Shown here piece by piece: positions 6,661 to 11,948 of a stretch of 11,948 nt of DNA. The notes under the pieces are model-generated. The model was not told the DNA's origin, did not search any database, and worked only from the letters and a program-made list of their open reading frames with translations. Position 1 is the first letter of the stretch. Every line of letters begins with the position of its first letter. Origin of the DNA: a bacterium (GTDB taxonomy: Bacteria; Patescibacteriota; Minisyncoccia; UBA6257); the NCBI GenBank assembly GCA_021162155.1, contig JAGGZF010000013.1, forward strand, positions 1 to 11,948, in the 5' to 3' direction. The position numbers were made by a program, and so were the translations under genes.

Positions 6661-7182
6661 TTAAATTGCTTTTCTTCTAAAAATGGTATGTTTAGGCACA
6701 ACTTTAGGGGCAACTTTCTTTTCTCTTGTCTCCTTTTTCCGAGGGCTAACAATTTTCTGCTTTTTCTTTGTTCGTTTTGTTTTCTCTGATGAAGAACGTC
6801 CTTTCTCTTTCTTTTCTTTAGTAATAAGTTTAGAACCAGCCGTTCTCTCTTTTTTCTCTCTAAGTATTAAAGTGATATGGGAACTTCTTTTTTTAATAAG
6901 AGAGACAGCGCCTCTGGCTCTGGGCATATATCGAACCAGAGAAGGTCCCTCATCTACTTTAATATTGGCTATATAAAGATTTTCTTTATCTAAATGAAAA
7001 TTGTGTCCAGCATTCGCTACAGCAGAATGAAGCAGTTTCTCTAAATGCCGGGCTCCTCTCTTGGTGAGATATTTTAATTGCGCTTCTGCCTCCCCCACAT
7101 CTAATCCTTTAAGCAAATTAGCTATTGGTCGAATCTTGCGAGGAGATATCCTTAAATACTTTAATATTGCTTTTACCTCCAT
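6661..7182 (-). CDS. rplV: 50S ribosomal protein L22 with long basic C-terminal tail (uL22)
   Basis: L22 lines the nascent-peptide exit tunnel with a long beta-hairpin. The core (about 1-110) is typical: MEVKAILKYLRISPRKIRPI, LLHSAVANAGHNFHLDKENLYI (50-71), and the hairpin region VRYMPRARGAVSLIKKRSSHITLIL (83-107). Residues 111-173 are an extra, low-complexity lysine/arginine/glutamate/serine tail (KKEKGRSSSEKTKRTKKKQ), ending in KHTIFRRKAI. Bacterial L22 is usually near 110 residues; such tails are common in CPR L22 proteins as I recall. The tail is predicted disordered and may contact rRNA on the outer surface. It follows S19 by 10 bases. No SD is seen (TTTGTAGATT). Confidence 0.96.
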   Translation of the reverse strand: MEVKAILKYLRISPRKIRPIANLLKGLDVGEAEAQLKYLTKRGARHLEKLLHSAVANAGHNFHLDKENLYIANIKVDEGPSLVRYMPRARGAVSLIKKRSSHITLILREKKERTAGSKLITKEKKEKGRSSSEKTKRTKKKQKIVSPRKKETREKKVAPKVVPKHTIFRRKAI

Positions 7183-7192
7183 AATCTACAAA

Positions 7193-7525
7193 TTAAGTTT
7201 TAACTTTAACTATCTTTGCTTCTGGTTGTTGCTCTGCTGTTTTCATTTTGGATTCCAGTGCTCTCTGCATTTTTCCTCCATGTTTAATGAATTTTCTGGT
7301 AGGAGCAAATTCTCCCAGACGATGGCCAACCATCTCTTCTTTTACTTCTACTCTGATAAAATCTTTCCCATTGTGAACAGCAAAAACAAATCCCACCATT
7401 TCTGGGGTAATAACCGAATCCCTAGACCAGGTCTTAATAGGAGTTTTATCTCCCGGCTTCATTCGGGAAATTTTCTTCAATAATTTAGGATGTACGTAGG
7501 GACCTTTTTTAAGTGAGCGAGACAT
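7193..7525 (-). CDS. rpsS: 30S ribosomal protein S19 (uS19)
   Basis: S19 is in the 30S head, where with S13 it contacts A- and P-site tRNAs and the 50S bridge. The 110 residues open with the invariant MSRSLKKGPYVHPKLL and continue with IKTWSRDSVITPEMVGF (30-46), the HNGKDFIRVEV strand and the rRNA-binding GHRLGEFAPTRKFIKHGG (67-84). The last 25 residues (MQRALESKMKTAEQQPEAKIVKVKT) form a slightly extended tail. A partial SD, AAGGA at 7538-7542, sits 12 bases upstream of ATG, and a TATAAT box lies just above it, so this gene may have its own internal promoter. The gap to L2 is 51 bases. Confidence 0.98.
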   Translation of the reverse strand: MSRSLKKGPYVHPKLLKKISRMKPGDKTPIKTWSRDSVITPEMVGFVFAVHNGKDFIRVEVKEEMVGHRLGEFAPTRKFIKHGGKMQRALESKMKTAEQQPEAKIVKVKT

Positions 7526-7542
7526 ATCTTTATATAATCCTT

Positions 7543-7571
7543 ATTATACTATATTAACTTATTTAAATCTA
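7543..7571 (-). promoter_or_regulatory. Possible internal promoter upstream of S19
   Basis: The 51-base L2-S19 spacer contains a perfect TATAAT on the minus strand at 7543-7548, 17 bases before the S19 ATG. The candidate -35 boxes are poor: TAGATT at 7566-7571 with a 17-base spacer, or TTTAGA at 7568-7573 with 19 bases. In an A/T-rich spacer a TATAAT match can easily be chance, so this is a weak call. Confidence 0.25.
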
Positions 7572-7576
7572 AATTT

Positions 7577-8407
7577 TTATTTTTTCTTCTTCTTTCTCCT
7601 ACTAACTATTAACTTATCAGAATATTTCTTCTTCTTTCTTGTCTTACGACCTCCTGTAATATTTCCCCATATATCCTTTGGTCTCTTAGTGCCTCTTTTA
7701 GCCCTTCCTTCGCCTCCACCATAAGGATGTTCTCGAGGATTCATTGCAGAACCTCTTACTGTAGGCCTGATACCCAGATGACGAACTCTGCCTGCCTTTC
7801 CCAAACTTTCTAAGTTATGTTCTATATTGGATAATTGGCCTATTGAAGCATAACATTTATTGCTTACTTTTCTGACTTCAGAAGAAGGTAACTTTAAGTA
7901 AGTATAATTTCCTTCTTGCGCTACTACTTGTATCAATGTACCGGCAGACCTTCCTAATTTACCTCCTGCGCCCGCTTGCAACTCTACATTATGAACCATT
8001 GTGCCTACTGGTATATTCTTTAATGCTAACCTATTGCCAATCTTCAGGGGGGCATCTTCCTTGCAGATAATTTCATCTCCTACTTGTAATTTCTCCGGAG
8101 CCAAAATATAACGCCAATCACCATCTTTATAAGAAACAAGCGCTATAAAGGCAGAGCGAAAAGGATCATACTCTATACTCTTAACTACACCGGGAACACC
8201 CTTCTTTTCCTGCCCAAACGCTATTTCTCGATATAATTTTTTATTTCCTCCTCCTTTATGACGCACTGAAATTTTTCCTTTAGACCTTCCTTTCTTTCTG
8301 TGAATAAAATGAGTTAAGGGCTTAAAGGGCTCTGTAGCGGTAATTTTTGACTGGTCTGCCACTGTATAGTGACGACGCGCTGGAGTTGTAGGTTTATATC
8401 TCTTCAT
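7577..8407 (-). CDS. rplB: 50S ribosomal protein L2 (uL2)
   Basis: L2 is one of the most conserved 50S proteins, required for subunit joining and supporting the peptidyl-transferase centre. The 276-residue length is standard. The N-terminal domain shows MKRYKPTTPARRHYTV, HRKKGRSKGKISVRHKGGG (36-54), and RSAFIALVSYKDGDWRYILAP (84-104). The C-terminal domain shows VELQAGAGGKLGRSAGT (141-157), GIRPTVRGSAMNPREHPYGGGEGR (212-235), and TGGRKTRKKKKYSDKLIVSRR. H227 in HPYGGGEG aligns with the functionally important His229 of E. coli as I count it; the second His of the usual HPHGGGEG is Tyr here. The tail is six residues of R/K. It starts 3 bases after the L23 stop, without SD. Confidence 0.98.
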   Translation of the reverse strand: MKRYKPTTPARRHYTVADQSKITATEPFKPLTHFIHRKKGRSKGKISVRHKGGGNKKLYREIAFGQEKKGVPGVVKSIEYDPFRSAFIALVSYKDGDWRYILAPEKLQVGDEIICKEDAPLKIGNRLALKNIPVGTMVHNVELQAGAGGKLGRSAGTLIQVVAQEGNYTYLKLPSSEVRKVSNKCYASIGQLSNIEHNLESLGKAGRVRHLGIRPTVRGSAMNPREHPYGGGEGRAKRGTKRPKDIWGNITGGRKTRKKKKYSDKLIVSRRKKKKK

Positions 8408-8410
8408 AAA

Positions 8411-8830
8411 TTAAAATTCTATTTTATATCCTTTCTTTAATGTAACAATTGCTTTTTTTCTTCGCTCCCCTGTGTTTCTTTGATTGCGAAAATGACGAAC
8501 AGGAGCAGGACTACGCACAATATTAACTTTAGCAACTTTAACTTTGTAAATAGCTTCTACGGCTTTCTTTATCTCACTTTTATTGGCATTCTTATAAACT
8601 CTAAAAACATACTGGTTGTCTCCCATTAGCCGAGTTGACTTCTCGCTTAAATGAGGATGAATAATAACCTCTCTCCAATTTTCTCCTCCAGAAACTTTTG
8701 CCTTTACCTTTTCTGTTGTTCTCTTTTCTCCAGTTGCAGAAGTTTCAACTCTTTTCTCTTTTTTCTTTGGTTCTGGAGAGGACTCTCTTTGAGAAGATGT
8801 TTTTCTTCTGCTAAATATATTGAAAGCCAT
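8411..8830 (-). CDS. rplW: 50S ribosomal protein L23 with N-terminal extension (uL23)
   Basis: L23 surrounds the exit tunnel and is the docking site for trigger factor and SRP. The conserved domain runs from about residue 53: REVIIHPHLSEKSTRLM (53-69), NQYVFRVYKNANKSEIKKAVEAIY, VKVAKVNIVRSPAPVRH, and the C-terminal KKAIVTLKKGYKIEF. The first 50 residues form a low-complexity, charged extension (MAFNIFSRRKTSSQRESS, then KKKEKR and TTEKVKAK repeats) absent from typical bacterial L23 of about 95-100 residues. The MAFNIFSRRK opening is short and hydrophobic/basic and resembles the start of other CPR L23 proteins as I recall. It follows L4 by 4 bases, with no SD (GTCAGTTAAAATT). Confidence 0.95.
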   Translation of the reverse strand: MAFNIFSRRKTSSQRESSPEPKKKEKRVETSATGEKRTTEKVKAKVSGGENWREVIIHPHLSEKSTRLMGDNQYVFRVYKNANKSEIKKAVEAIYKVKVAKVNIVRSPAPVRHFRNQRNTGERRKKAIVTLKKGYKIEF

Positions 8831-8834
8831 AATT

Positions 8835-9500
8835 TTAACTGACAGAAATCAAATTTATTATCTTCTCTCCTGTTTTCTTATCAAAAAGAGCAAACTTATG
8901 ATTCAATAATTCTACAATAGTTAAATTATTCAGGAAAACTGTGCTAACATAAGGAAGGTTTCTCACTATCTTTTTAATTTCTTTCTGTTCTTCATCTAAA
9001 ATTATTAAAACTTTTGGTAAAGAAGATTTCCCCCGCAGAGATTTAACTTTAGAAGATAATAACATTTTTAAAATTTTATCTGCTTCTTTTGTTTTATTCT
9101 CCTTAAAATTCCATTTATCCAATACAATAACCTCACCATCTTTTATCTTTTGATTAAAAACCATTGTTAGGGCTTTTTTCTTTACTTTCTTGTTTATCTT
9201 TAATTTCCTGTTTTCTTCTTTGTGTCGAGGTCCAAAGGTTACTCCTCCGCCCTTCCATAAAGGAGAACGAATAGATGAATGACGAGCACGGCCTGTCCCT
9301 TTCTGGGGCCAAGGTTTTTTCCCTCCTCCTCTCACTTCTGATCTATCTTTAGTAAAAGCAAGCGGTTTTCTCCGATTAAATAAATAAACCCTGTACACCT
9401 GATGAACTAAATCAGGATTAAATTTTATATCAGCAATTTCAGAAGGAACATCTATTTCTGCTACCTTTTGACCCTGTAAATTATAGATATCAGTTTTCAT
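8835..9500 (-). CDS. rplD: 50S ribosomal protein L4 (uL4)
   Basis: L4 reaches into the exit tunnel constriction through a long loop; in E. coli it also represses the S10 operon by acting on its leader RNA. The 221-residue protein has MKTDIYNLQGQKVAEIDVP, the tunnel loop RSEVRGGGKKPWPQKGTGRARH (53-74) followed by SSIRSPLWKGGGVTFGPRH (75-93), and a Rossmann-like C-terminal half with VIVLDKWNF and KVLIILDEE. The very C-terminus reads FDKKTGEKIINLISVS, a variation on the common helix. It begins 5 bases after L3, with no SD (TCAGTAAAGAAT). Its presence just downstream of a hairpin array makes L4 a candidate, but unproven, regulator there. Confidence 0.97.
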   Translation of the reverse strand: MKTDIYNLQGQKVAEIDVPSEIADIKFNPDLVHQVYRVYLFNRRKPLAFTKDRSEVRGGGKKPWPQKGTGRARHSSIRSPLWKGGGVTFGPRHKEENRKLKINKKVKKKALTMVFNQKIKDGEVIVLDKWNFKENKTKEADKILKMLLSSKVKSLRGKSSLPKVLIILDEEQKEIKKIVRNLPYVSTVFLNNLTIVELLNHKFALFDKKTGEKIINLISVS

Positions 9501-9505
9501 ATTCT

Positions 9506-10117
9506 TTACTGAGATTTTATTATCACTAAAGACCCTCGAGGTCCAGGAACCGCGCCTTTCAAGTATAACAAGTTTTTTTCTGGTTCTACTTTCACTACCT
9601 CTAAATTCTTAACAGTTATTCTTTCTCCTCCCATTCTCCCAGCCATCTTCCTTCCTTTAGGAACCCGGGAGGGAGTAGTGGCTCCAATAGAACCCGGAGC
9701 CCTTAATCTATCTTTTGTTCCGTGAGAAGCATCACTTCCGTGAAATCCGTGTCTTTTAACCACTCCCTGAAATCCTTTTGCTTTGGAAATTCCTGTAATC
9801 ACCACCTTGTCTCCTTTTTGAAATATATCTACCTTTATTTCATCTCCTACTTTATATTGTTTGTCTAACTCCCCTTTTATCCTTATTTCCCTTAACCATC
9901 TAAACTTCCCTAATCCTTTTAATATTCCTGAAAGGGGACGGTTAAGTTTTTTCTTAAAGCCAAAACCCAATTGCACAGCGTTGTAGCCATCTTTCTCTAT
10001 GGTTCTTATCTTGGTTATTTTAACAGGACCTGCTTGAAGAATAGTAACAGGGATAACTTCCCCAGATTCATTCCAAATCTGAGACATTTTTTCTTTTGTT
10101 GCTAAAATAAACTTCAT
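9506..10117 (-). CDS. rplC: 50S ribosomal protein L3 (uL3)
   Basis: L3 is an early-assembly 50S protein that reaches towards the peptidyl-transferase centre. It has 203 residues. Conserved parts are MKFILATKEKMSQIWNESGE (1-20), DGYNAVQLGFG (43-53), ITGISKAKGFQGVVKRHGFHG (107-127), SHGTKDRLRAPGSIGATTPSRV (131-152), and KGRKMAGRMGGERITVKNLEVV (154-175). The glutamine methylated by PrmB in E. coli (in GQNQTPG) is not present; the stretch reads GATTPSR, as in many other bacteria. The gene starts 71 bases after the S10 stop, and a strong hairpin-U5 terminator occupies that gap, so its transcription depends on read-through or an unseen promoter. No SD precedes the ATG. Confidence 0.97.
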   Translation of the reverse strand: MKFILATKEKMSQIWNESGEVIPVTILQAGPVKITKIRTIEKDGYNAVQLGFGFKKKLNRPLSGILKGLGKFRWLREIRIKGELDKQYKVGDEIKVDIFQKGDKVVITGISKAKGFQGVVKRHGFHGSDASHGTKDRLRAPGSIGATTPSRVPKGRKMAGRMGGERITVKNLEVVKVEPEKNLLYLKGAVPGPRGSLVIIKSQ

Positions 10118-10137
10118 AATAACTTCAAGTTTTCATT

Positions 10138-10165
10138 GAAAAACTGGGCTCACGCCCAGCTCTTC
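10138..10165 (-). terminator. Intrinsic terminator / attenuator between S10 and L3
   Basis: On the minus strand, CTGGGC (10154-10159 in plus coordinates) pairs perfectly with GCCCAG (10144-10149) around a GTGA loop of the GNRA class, followed at once by five T (10139-10143). Five of six core pairs are G-C, which stands out in this A/T-rich window. With A-U, G·U and one G-C pair the stem can extend to twelve pairs (10154-10165 with 10138-10149), although the last pairs would use the U run. The site lies 23 bases after the S10 stop and ends 20 bases before the L3 start, in the direction of transcription. It is the only such structure I see in the window. Confidence 0.85.
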
Positions 10166-10184
10166 CTTTCCTCAATAAAAGGAA
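10163..10184 (-). promoter_or_regulatory. Upstream hairpin adjoining the S10-L3 terminator
   Basis: Minus-strand TTCCTTT (10178-10184) and AAAGGAA (10163-10169) form a perfect 7-base-pair stem with an eight-base loop (TATTGAGG). It begins only 4 bases after the S10 stop codon and abuts the terminator stem, sharing 10163-10165 with that stem's extended form. A ribosome stopped at the S10 stop codon would cover its 5' arm. This arrangement could couple S10 translation to the downstream terminator; that role is inference. Confidence 0.5.
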
Positions 10185-10188
10185 CTAC

Positions 10189-10515
10189 TTACATCCTAAC
10201 CTCTATCTCTACTCCAGCAGGAAGAGTAAGTTCTGTTAATGCTTCTATAGTTCTCTGGGTCGGATTAACAATTTCTATTAATCTCTTATGAATCCTCATT
10301 TCAAACTGCTCTCGTGAATCCTTCTTAATAAAAGTTGCCCGATTCACAGTATAACGATGAATCTCAGTAGGTAAAGGAATAGGACCAATTATTTCTCCTC
10401 CGTACCGGATTACAGTATCTATTATCTGACGGCAGGAGTTATCCAATATCCGGTGGTCATAACCCTTTACCTTTATTCTTACTTTCTGTTGCTCTGCAAT
10501 TTTTTGAGGACTCAC
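10189..10515 (-). CDS. rpsJ: 30S ribosomal protein S10 (uS10)
   Basis: S10 sits in the 30S head and, as NusE, also joins transcription antitermination complexes with NusB. The 108-residue protein has KVRIKVKGYDHRILDNSCRQIIDTV (11-35), the loop GGEIIGPIPLPTEIHRYTV (39-57), and NRATFIKKDSREQFEMRIHKRLIEI (58-82), then ALTELTLPAGVEIEV. The start is GTG at 10515; a TAG stop lies in frame four codons upstream and no ATG is available. It is the only non-ATG start called here and the only start not preceded by T (it has C). It lies between tuf, 158 bases upstream, and the terminator that precedes L3, so it may be transcribed mainly with tuf. Confidence 0.97.
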   Translation of the reverse strand: MSPQKIAEQQKVRIKVKGYDHRILDNSCRQIIDTVIRYGGEIIGPIPLPTEIHRYTVNRATFIKKDSREQFEMRIHKRLIEIVNPTQRTIEALTELTLPAGVEIEVRM

Positions 10516-10673
10516 GGAATTTATAATCTAATTGTTAATTTATTAGGGTAAATAAAGCGGAAATTTTTAAGAGCAATTAATAATTCTTATTGCTTCTGCC
10601 CTATTCTATTTCTGAGAGCAGTAATAGTTCTTGGATAGTCAGAATTCTCCAGAAATACAGGAATAAATAATTG
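10516..10673 (-). other. Structured spacer between tuf and S10
   Basis: This 158-base gap, the longest in the window, holds no gene. Reading minus, three stems can be drawn: (a) 10646-10656 with 10608-10617, ten pairs with one bulged G; (b) CTGCTCT 10615-10621 with AGGGCAG 10596-10602, seven pairs including one G·U; (c) AGCAAT 10589-10594 with ATTGCT 10572-10577, six pairs. Stems a and b share bases and exclude each other. None is followed by a U run, so I do not call a terminator. No convincing promoter is seen: TATAAA occurs just before the S10 GTG but lacks a -35. Confidence 0.4.
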
Positions 10674-11873
10674 TTATTTCAAGATTTTTGTTACAACTCC
10701 TGCACCCACTGTTCTTCCTCCTTCTCTTATAGCAAATCGGGATCCTTCGTCTAATGCTACTGGTGCTATTAGTTTTACTGTAAATTTTACTTTATCTCCC
10801 GGCATTACCATTTCTACTCCTTGAGGCAAAGTAACTTCTCCGGTAACATCTGCAGTTCTGATATAGAATTGAGGTTTATATCCAGTGAAGAAAGGAGTAT
10901 GTCGACCGCCTTCCTCTTTGGTTAAGATATATACCTCTGATTCAAATTCTGTATGAGGAGTAATAGATCCCGGTTTAGCAATTACCTGACCTCTTCTTAC
11001 ATCCTCTTTCTTAATACCTCTTAACAACAATCCCACATTATCACCTGCTTGGGTTTCATCCATACTCTTATTAAACATCTCAATTCCGGTAACTACTGTT
11101 TTAGTAGTAGGACGATAACCCACTATCTCAACTTCTTCATTTAACTTTAATTTGCCCCTCTCTACTCTTCCTGTAACTACAGTTCCTCTACCTTCGATAG
11201 AGAAAATATCTTCTATAGGCATTAAGAATGGCTTATCTACATCCCTTACTGGATCAGGGAAGTAATTATCAATTGCATCTAATAGTTCCAAGATAGGTTT
11301 AACAGCAGGATCGTCTATTGATTTTGCCTCTAAGGCCTTCAATGCTGAACCTTTAATAACAGGAACTTCTTTTCCGGGATAACCATATTTATCCAGTAAT
11401 TCTCTCACTTCGGTTTCTACTAAATCTACTAATTCAGGGTCGTCTACTAAATCTACTTTGTTAAGAAACACTACAATAGCAGGCACTCCTACTTGTCTGG
11501 CTAAAAGCACGTGCTCGAATGTTTGGGGCATTGGTCCATCTGGAGCAGAAACTACCAAAATGGCACCATCCATTTGAGCAGAACCTGTAATCATATTCTT
11601 GATGTAGTCCACATGCCCCGGACAATCAATATGAGCATAGTGCCTTTTATCGGTTTCGTATTCTGAGTGGTGAACATTAATAGTTATTCCCCTAGTTTTC
11701 TCTTCTGGAGCTTTATCTATTTCATCTACTGACAACTCCTTTTTAGCCAACCCCTTTAAGTGAAGAACGTGGAGAATAGCAGCAGTCAAAGTAGTTTTAC
11801 CATGGTCTATGTGACCAATGGTACCTATATTCATATGGGGCTTAGTTCTTACAAATTTTTCTTTTTCAGCCAT
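10674..11873 (-). CDS. tuf: Elongation factor Tu
   Basis: EF-Tu is the GTPase that carries aminoacyl-tRNA to the ribosomal A site. The 399-residue protein is complete. The GTP-binding domain has the P-loop GHIDHGKT (20-27), the switch I motif RGITIN (61-66), DCPGH (83-87) with catalytic His87, NKVD (138-141; often NKCD) and GSA (175-177). Domain II shows GRGTVVTGRVERG and domain III GGRHTPFFTGYKPQFYIRTADVTG, ending in FAIREGGRTVGAGVVTKILK. Switch I continues VHHSEYET, where E. coli has TSHVEYDT. A short insertion precedes switch I (LKGLAKKELSVDEIDKAP). The gene is first in the cluster; it starts after a very A/T-rich leader with no SD (AAAATTAAAAAT). Confidence 0.99.
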   Translation of the reverse strand: MAEKEKFVRTKPHMNIGTIGHIDHGKTTLTAAILHVLHLKGLAKKELSVDEIDKAPEEKTRGITINVHHSEYETDKRHYAHIDCPGHVDYIKNMITGSAQMDGAILVVSAPDGPMPQTFEHVLLARQVGVPAIVVFLNKVDLVDDPELVDLVETEVRELLDKYGYPGKEVPVIKGSALKALEAKSIDDPAVKPILELLDAIDNYFPDPVRDVDKPFLMPIEDIFSIEGRGTVVTGRVERGKLKLNEEVEIVGYRPTTKTVVTGIEMFNKSMDETQAGDNVGLLLRGIKKEDVRRGQVIAKPGSITPHTEFESEVYILTKEEGGRHTPFFTGYKPQFYIRTADVTGEVTLPQGVEMVMPGDKVKFTVKLIAPVALDEGSRFAIREGGRTVGAGVVTKILK

Positions 11874-11948
11874 ATTTTTAATTTTCTTAAAATTTTATTA
11901 TTTATTTTTTATTTTTAAGACCTTAGACATTTTCCCTACTAATCCACA
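11874..11948 (-). other. A/T-rich leader upstream of tuf at the window edge
   Basis: Seventy-five bases lie between the tuf start and the window edge. One minus frame reads about sixteen codons to a TAATAA, which could be the end of an upstream gene, but I recognise no family. A TAAAAT box lies about 20 bases upstream of tuf with only a poor -35 match (CTTAAA). A 7-base inverted repeat (CTTAAAA / TTTTAAG) flanks the A-rich tract. None of this is firm. Confidence 0.3.

Noticed and set aside
6683..6976. Plus-strand 97-codon frame opposite the L22 tail, phenylalanine-rich
   Set aside because: Same complement effect of the lysine/glutamate-rich tail; no plausible start signal or homology.
7061..7483. 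Plus-strand 140-codon frame opposite S19 and L22
   Set aside because: Overlaps two strongly supported genes antisense, with no recognisable domain.
10125..10136. Three-codon mini-ORF (ATG AAA ACT TGA) just upstream of the L3 start, as a possible leader peptide
   Set aside because: Too short to judge; its ATG lacks the T at -1 seen at real starts, and such short frames are common by chance.
10572..10594. Six-pair stem after tuf as a tuf terminator
   Set aside because: A/T-rich weak stem about 80 bases after the stop with no U run following (CTTAAAAATTT).
1278..11873. No TGA stop among 21 complete genes (20 TAA, one TAG), suggesting a recoded TGA as in Gracilibacteria
   Set aside because: All conserved proteins translate at full length with the standard code and no family block is interrupted by TGA. 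Preference for TAA in highly expressed, A/T-rich genes is ordinary.
1..11948. CRISPR arrays, tRNA/rRNA genes, insertion sequences or phage genes
   Set aside because: None seen; the window is filled by conserved ribosomal genes with short spacers, and the only repeat is the 21-base duplication.

Overview
The window holds one long ribosomal-protein and translation gene cluster. Every gene lies on the minus strand, so transcription runs from the right edge to the left edge. In transcription order the genes are tuf (EF-Tu), S10, L3, L4, L23, L2, S19, L22, S3, L16, L29, S17, L14, L24, L5, S14, S8, L6, L18, S5, L15 and a secY cut by the left edge. This is the classical tuf / S10 / spc order, but L30 is missing: S5 and L15 are separated by only 8 bases. 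Absence of L30 is a well-known trait of the Candidate Phyla Radiation (Patescibacteria). The low G+C content, the L15 N-terminus (GRGGKRGTYCGRG), the lysine-rich tails on L22 and L23 and the EF-Tu sequence fit that group, perhaps a Parcubacteria-like lineage. The exact phylum is an inference.

Layout: 11874-11948 is an A/T-rich leader upstream of tuf with no recognisable gene. Tuf is followed by a 158-base spacer (10516-10673) with several mutually exclusive stem possibilities, then S10, which starts at GTG. The 71 bases between S10 and L3 contain a very good intrinsic terminator or attenuator: a GC-rich stem with a GUGA tetraloop and a run of five U, preceded by a second hairpin. From L3 to secY the genes are packed with gaps of mostly 3 to 40 bases. 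The exceptions are the S19 leader (51 bases, possible internal promoter) and the L18-S5 junction, which carries a 21-base tandem duplication.

The proteins act together. The S and L proteins are core parts of the 30S and 50S subunits. EF-Tu delivers aminoacyl-tRNA to the ribosome. SecY forms the membrane channel through which ribosomes export nascent proteins. S14 and L24 both carry four-cysteine zinc ribbons.

There is no exotic accessory system here. The observations worth a second look concern gene expression. A terminator splits tuf-S10 from the other 20 genes. Nearly all start codons lack a Shine-Dalgarno sequence, yet all 21 ATG starts, as called here, are preceded by U at position -1.
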